This document shows, piece after piece, positions 58,428 to 64,000 of a DNA stretch of 64,000 nucleotides. The notes below the pieces were generated by a model. It made no database searches. It was not told where the DNA came from and saw only the letters and a list, made by a program, of their open reading frames with translations. The DNA is taken from the NCBI GenBank assembly GCA_963924555.1, contig OZ004581.1, forward strand, positions 6,859,338 through 6,923,337, in the 5' to 3' direction. The translations under genes were made by a program, and so were the position numbers. The stretch is from Crambe crambe (lineage: Eukaryota; Porifera; Demospongiae; Poecilosclerida; Crambeidae). The first letter of the stretch is position 1. The number at the start of each line of letters is the position of its first letter.

Positions 58428-58915
58428 CCTTTATTTTCTTGGTCATGTTCAACAATAAAAAATCATGTGAAAATTATTACCTTGTACAAAATAGTGTACA
58501 AGCTAATTACAAGTAAACTGTAACAATTAGCATTAAACTTGAATTATACAATCTAATTATTTATTATATCCTTTTGAGATGATCTTTCCAAAATATTTGT
58601 GTTATAATGTCATTATGGAGTTGATGTAGTCAGAGGATGCTGTCCAACAGGCTTACTTATGAAGGTCTTCTCTAAAACAGCCACTTTACTGATCTTTGAA
58701 GTTCAGAAATTCAAGTCATGTTTCCACTCAAGTATTTTAGGGTATAGGAATCTTGCGTGACCAATCAAAATTCAGGATCTCTTCTTTCTAGCCCTGCTCT
58801 GGAATCTATGCCCTCAGGTATAATCCCTTGCTGCACTTATGATTAGGCCTTGGCAGGTTATGCTATTCCTATAAAGTTGTGGTCTACCTACATTATGTTT
58901 GTACACAGGTCCCTC

Positions 58916-59775
58916 AGTAAGTAGGTCTTGCTGTTAATGAATGGGGCCAGCTGGCTTTATTATTATTTTATCTCATTCTAATGTTGCAGTTTCTTTTAAA
59001 CTCAGCATGCACACTTGCCCCACAATGCTTGCATTTCCCTAATGTACGGCAGATGTGTCCTGCACTTCTCCATTGCAGCCATGTATATGCCTGGAGTGAT
59101 ACAATGCATCCATATAAGGCAATGCAATACCCACAATGACATAATCATTTGTTTATCAACAAGATGGATTGAGCTCAGTAGAGAGGTGTACTGGCGTATA
59201 GAAGCTTTCCCTGATGGAACATTGATCCAATCACTCATAATGGAGGATATGTAGTTCTGTTATGACTCTAGCAGTCCCTCCACCTTGATTCCTGAAACCC
59301 TCATACCTCTTGATACACTTGATGATGTATAGTGGATCATTATTATACTTGAAAGAACAATGTATGGCATGATTGTATGTGTGTCATCATGAAAATTATT
59401 ATCTCAAAGTACTCAACATGTATAGTAGAATAGTTGTCATTTCTTCCTCTTGACAGTCAGTGTAGCACTCAAAGGATTATGGTGAGTCATTTTTTCTGTC
59501 ACTGTAGAAGGCACTTGAAGGTCGTGTGCTGACTCAAATGAAGCACCATCAACATCACCAAGAAAAATAAAGTTAATCCTCGTTTTATCTTTCCTAAGAG
59601 GCTTCTTTTCATATTTTTAAATTGAATTCTTGGCTAGAGAATGCTCCTCTGTGACAGTAAGTAGGTCTTGCTTTAATGAATGGGGCCAGCTGGCTTTATT
59701 ATTATGGGTATTATTTCTTTTCATGACTAAACTCAACATGCACACTCGCCCCACAATGCTTGCATTTCCCCAATA
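58916..59775. repeat. Direct repeat pair (58916-59045 / 59661-59775)
   Basis: Both copies contain AAGTAGGTCTTGCT and GGGGCCAGCTGGCTTTATT, then CACAATGCTTGCATTTCCC. They are low-copy non-coding duplications. Nothing else is supported between them. Confidence 0.75.
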
Positions 59776-60369
59776 TTTTATAGACTCTAATAATTAAGGT
59801 GCTGCTTTAATATTCTTCATGGTATCTCTTTAAATAAAACAGACAAGTAGGGATAATTGTGTATAAAGTTCATCAACAAGAGAGTCCTCACCCCTCCTAG
59901 ATTCAATAACCACACCCATAATTTATTACCCACCAGGAGATAGAGGTGCGAACCCTTTACCTTGAACTTGGTTTCTATTCCAATCAGGAGTGGGTGCAGT
60001 GTATGTGGTGGTATATTAAATTTTCATGGGAGGGGGTTAAATGGAAGTATGAGTCTTGTTTTTAGAAATTTTTCACTACACAGTCTTAGATTCGTTCCAC
60101 TGCATTTAGCAGTTGTTCTTAATAGTGACATTTTTGAGAAGTGACTTTTTCTGTAGTTGTCCTTCCTGTATTATAGACCTCTCTATGTGTATTAAAGTGC
60201 CCTCTTTAATTTTTTAATAGCAGCTTGAATGATAAGACTGGATTTCTTTCAGGATGCAGGGTTGATGATGTAGTGTGGGATCAGAATGTGTGAGAACCCA
60301 ATGTGTCTTGTAGTTCCAGGATTATATTTCATACATCTGAAATGAGGTTCAATGCAAGGACTTAATTAA

Positions 60370-63300
60370 TTGCAATGACAGTCTGTTATTGGATATTTTC
60401 CAATCCATTCCTTCATTTTCCCCCTTATCTGACACTCTAGATAATCATGTGCAGATGTACATACATGATGAAATTGTTACTGCATGTGCTTCTGCTTCTG
60501 GTTGAAGCTGTACACTAATTATGAGGTAGATATAGATTCCACTACTCTACATATCTAGGGGGTGATTACTCAAATTAAATTTAGGGGTTTTAGGGGTTTT
60601 CCCTGGGAAATCACAAACTGCATGGAACAGCAGTTCTTAAGGTTGCAGGAGGGGCCATATTGTCCTCCCAATCATGTATATATGTTCTACCCTTTTGGGT
60701 GGTATGACTTTTGGTGGATAGCTGTTGTAGAGGTCATATTCCGGTCTCAGTCCTCCCTGTCAGGTAAATTCTTTATAACAAGAGTTCCTTAGCTGGACAT
60801 ATTCACAGCTGCCTGATGAGCCTGACCATTATCTTGGTGTGGTAGAGATAGGTCAGACTGCAGACTGGGCTTATCCAATGTTGATGTAGGTTGTGTGATC
60901 TATGTACAGCAGATTGCAGTGGTCTTGCAACATATTATTAAAACCAAATTTACATAGCTTCCTTTCAAGTAGCCCAACTTCAAAGCCACAGTTAAGAAGG
61001 GGCTATGTAAATTTTGGTTTGGAGTTTTAGATTTTGTGTTTCAAGATCACTGCAATCTGCTGTATGATTCTTGTAAGGGAAGTGTGACGCTGAAGGTTCC
61101 TGTACCCAGGCCCTTGGTACCAGGCTATAATAACTTTTTGCTTGTATAAACACTTCATAGTTACATTCTTTTCCAGTGAATTTACACAAGTACACCAGAA
61201 CAAGAGCTATTTCTTCTTGCTCTTGAAGTGGCTATACATGAAGGTTGCATTAATAACTTTTGTGATTGAGAGATTGAGTGTAGTTAAGACTTTGTGGTCC
61301 CTGAGATAGTCCAGACACTTCCACCAATGGAGTATTACTGCACTGTTAGGACCTCTACAGATCAGTAAGGCTTGCTGTGTTTTTACTGCACTGGCCTTCT
61401 AGGAAATCTAATCTCCATCTTCCAACAAGACACTGTGGGGAGATAACCTTCAATGTGTACAGTGAATTGCAAGTGGGTTGTCCAAATGCAAAGCACAAAT
61501 TGACTGCAATAAAAACTAGGAAAAGCCACACATCTATTCAAGAACAGCCTCAAGTTTACACAGCTCTTACATCTTACATTGGACAGCCAACTTGCAATTC
61601 ACTGTATGACCCTTAAGTGAGAGTTTGATGCTTGGAAATGAGGAGAACACTCTACATTGATGGGCGTAAGAAGCAGGGGGGCTGGGGGGGCTTTAGCCCC
61701 CCCCCACTCAAAATGCACATAGGCATTAGTATATGCAAAACAGATGCTGCATGTCAACTAAGTATTAATAACACCTACTAGCTAAGTATTAACATCACAG
61801 AATGGTTAATTAAGTATTAGTAACAATCGATGTAAGATTGCATATGTATATTATAATAAAAATTATTGTATTTGCAAGTGATGATGCTGGTCCATCTTCA
61901 GAGACCTCAATCACAAGCACTGATGCCACTGCATAGGCGGTGGAACAGGTAAGGCCAGTCAGGCCCAGGCCTGACCAATATTTTGGGAAAAACAAGATTA
62001 ATTATTAAGTGGCTATCAATCAATAATAAAATATTTTGGGATTAATTATTATGTGGCTATCAATCAATAACTTAAATACATATGATGCTCAAGTATAGCA
62101 AACTGTAGAACTTCGGTGTTCTGGGGAATTTGTTTCAATTTTGGGCTTGACCAATCGAATCTTGCTTCCAACACCTCTGCACTGTTGAGCCAGTTGATGG
62201 TACATTGGTATCCAAAAATGTGTGTGGTTAAGGAAAGTGGGCATGGTCAGCAAAAAATTTTCCCGCGCGCAAGCACGCGGATCAGCACACATACATCAGC
62301 CCCCCCACCAGAAAACATCTTCTTACGCCCCTGCATTCATGCATAATTATAGGTGTCAAAGTGCCATTGCTGTGTGTAGAACTATTCCTTATTAATCTCT
62401 ACATGTTGGAAGGTATAGTGTCTGTATTGAGATTATTCAGTCACCTCATTAGAATACACATTCCATATTCAGTCCAACAAGAGTACCCATGCTATGTGTT
62501 CAACAAATTCCTCTCAGAATAAAAATGTGCATTCCAATTATTATTCTGCATGCATGTATTCTGAAAATCAGACTCAATGCTAATAATAGTTTGTCATTGG
62601 ACATTTTCCCAGTCCATTTCTTCATTTTGTCCTGTCCTTTAAAATTTAAAAACTTTATCTAGACATAGCTACAGTGTCTGTGTGTCACTAATCATGAGGT
62701 AGATATTTTTACCCTTCTGGGTTGTGTGACTTTTGTTGAATGAATATTCAGGGTGGGAGACATAACTTCAGTCCTGCTCTAGAATCTTATGCACCAGCTG
62801 TGGGGGAAGGAAACCATAATCTTGGTGTGGTATTCTGAGTGGGAATATGGTGGACTTCAGAATGGGGCTTATCAGCTGTTGGTGTGGTAGGCTGTGTGAT
62901 CTATGTATGACCTGCAAGGAAATTTCATGAATTATGGTCACATGCATAATGGATTTCAGTAGGTATAGAATGAACTATGCAGCTAAGCAGGGCATTGGGG
63001 TCCCCCTCCCTCCTCTTATGACTGTGTCAATATTCTAGCCAATGTCATTGGATGCCCTCCTGTTTTTTGTTTTTTTTTTTGATTATGTGAATATGTTTTG
63101 TGATTTTGTGTATAGACCATTGGATAGTAAATTATCTAGATGGCTAGCTCTTGAGATAGTTCAGATACTTCCATCAATGGAGTCCACTTCTAGCAGGAGT
63201 CCCAGAGGGGGGTGGTGCAGTCTTGCAATGTCTGTGAAGGAGAGGTATTTCAGAATGAAAATATAGTTGGAACAGTAAAGCAAGAAATGCTGTATTATCA

Positions 63301-63605
63301 GGGGGGGGGGCATGAAATCCTCAAGGGGGGCATGCCCTCCCTCCCCTAAAAAAACCCTAGTAGTTATTCATGAAGGATATAAGGTTGCATTGCCAGATAC
63401 ACAGTGATAGTGTATGGTAGATATTCCATCCTTCTGGGTAGTCCTGTTGTAGCATAAGTTTCTTAGCATATCATGTATGTGAACTAGCTGCCTTATGAGG
63501 TTGTGGGGAGATAGCTATCATAGAAGGAAACTAGTATCTTGGTGTGGTACTCCAAGTGTGAATATGCATGGTCAGACTTCAGAATGGGGCTTATCAGTTT
63601 GCATC
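60370..63605. repeat. Diverged tandem segments, three copies
   Basis: Blocks around 60370-61340, 62570-63180 and 63360-63605 share words such as TCTTGGTGTGGTA, GGGCTTATC(C/A), TGTGTGATCTATGTA and GAGATAGT(C/T)CAGA. These are old non-coding duplications. Small inverted repeats lie at 60904-61068 and 61463-61605. No gene is supported. Confidence 0.6.
61661..62325. mobile_element. Element with short TIRs (GGGCGTAAGAAG)
   Basis: GGGCGTAAGAAG at 61661 and CTTCTTACGCCC near 62325 face each other, each followed inward by a G/C-rich stretch. There is no transposase, and a clean target duplication was not found. Confidence 0.5.
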
Positions 63606-63650
63606 TACCTTGATTTATGTGAAGGTCGCAAATTTCAGTAGGTGTAGGAA

Positions 63651-64000
63651 TCAGAGAGTGCGGTAGCACTCTCTAAGTAGGGATGGCAGGTCAAAGGTCA
63701 TTAAGACTGTATAAACTAAAAACTCTTCTTTCTCTTCTACCCTTACTCTACAGATTCTCACAAGTCATGGCCCTATCCCTACATCTACACAGAAGATAGG
63801 ACAATGTATAATAATCTAAAATTCATTCTATAACATTAACAAAAAATGATTTCAAAAATTGACTTTTGTTCTAGTTTTCAACATAATAATAATAATAATA
63901 ATAATCAGATCAGCGTACTGACTAACTGGCTATAGTCATCAGAATTCTGTTCGGGCCATCTGTTAGAGCGGCACCTAGAGGCTGATCTTTTGCTATTAGT
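63651..64000 (-). mobile_element. Composite E element, copy E6, cut by the window edge
   Basis: Reading on the minus strand, the tail ends in GCACTCTCT plus GA with the mirror hairpin at 63653-63674, then host T. It includes the TGACCTTTGACCTGCCATCCC end, a (TAA)n run and the GCCGCTCTAACAGATGGCC block, and continues beyond 64000. Confidence 0.8.

Overview
The window reads as animal nuclear DNA from an early-branching metazoan, most likely a demosponge of the Amphimedon type. This is an inference from content, not a database match. It is AT-rich and very rich in TAGC/ACGT/ATGC tetranucleotides. It carries intronless class A GPCR genes in a local cluster, genes with short introns, Roc-COR GTPase and death-domain gene remains, and many small foldback elements. 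There is no rRNA, recognisable tRNA, CRISPR array or bacterial operon.

Layout. 1-25 kb: four rhodopsin-like GPCR loci (2873, 10382, 15895, 22453), three of them inside segmental duplications. One copy (22453-23846) is a pseudogene. A composite, probably rolling-circle-like element (E family) recurs here. One copy has a gypsy integrase scrap and a 12-repeat STPR-like ORF lodged inside it. 25.8-26.2 kb: a small secreted four-cysteine protein. 27.8-30.7 kb and 52.1-55.2 kb: inverted ~3 kb arms, each with a pannexin/innexin/LRRC8-like membrane protein gene, each broken by a different small indel. 34.6-38.9 kb: a multi-exon gene with Kelch repeats, a death-like domain, a Roc GTPase and a COR-like region, intact at its splice sites but broken by a stop, frameshifts and a 19-bp duplication. 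40-44 kb: a 449-bp near-perfect palindrome and three further E elements, two of them a 922-bp tandem pair with no visible differences. 41.9-44.4 and 56.2-56.7 kb: paralogous linker plus death-domain exons. 44.5-52 and 57-64 kb: mostly decayed low-copy repeats, G/C homopolymers and MITE-like elements.

The most striking pattern is a recurrent 4-bp insertion. At several sites where one paralogue, palindrome arm or reading frame has TA, its partner has TAGCTA (less often TACGTA). Four of these events shift the frame of genes in this window: the GPCR copy, the pannexin-like gene, the Roc-COR gene and a death-domain exon. The product is what a TA-targeting transposon would leave on excision (TA + two terminal bases + TA), and repeated events would build the TAGCTAGCTA runs seen everywhere. 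Slippage or end-joining could also explain it. All of this is read by eye, so percent identities and family assignments need computation.
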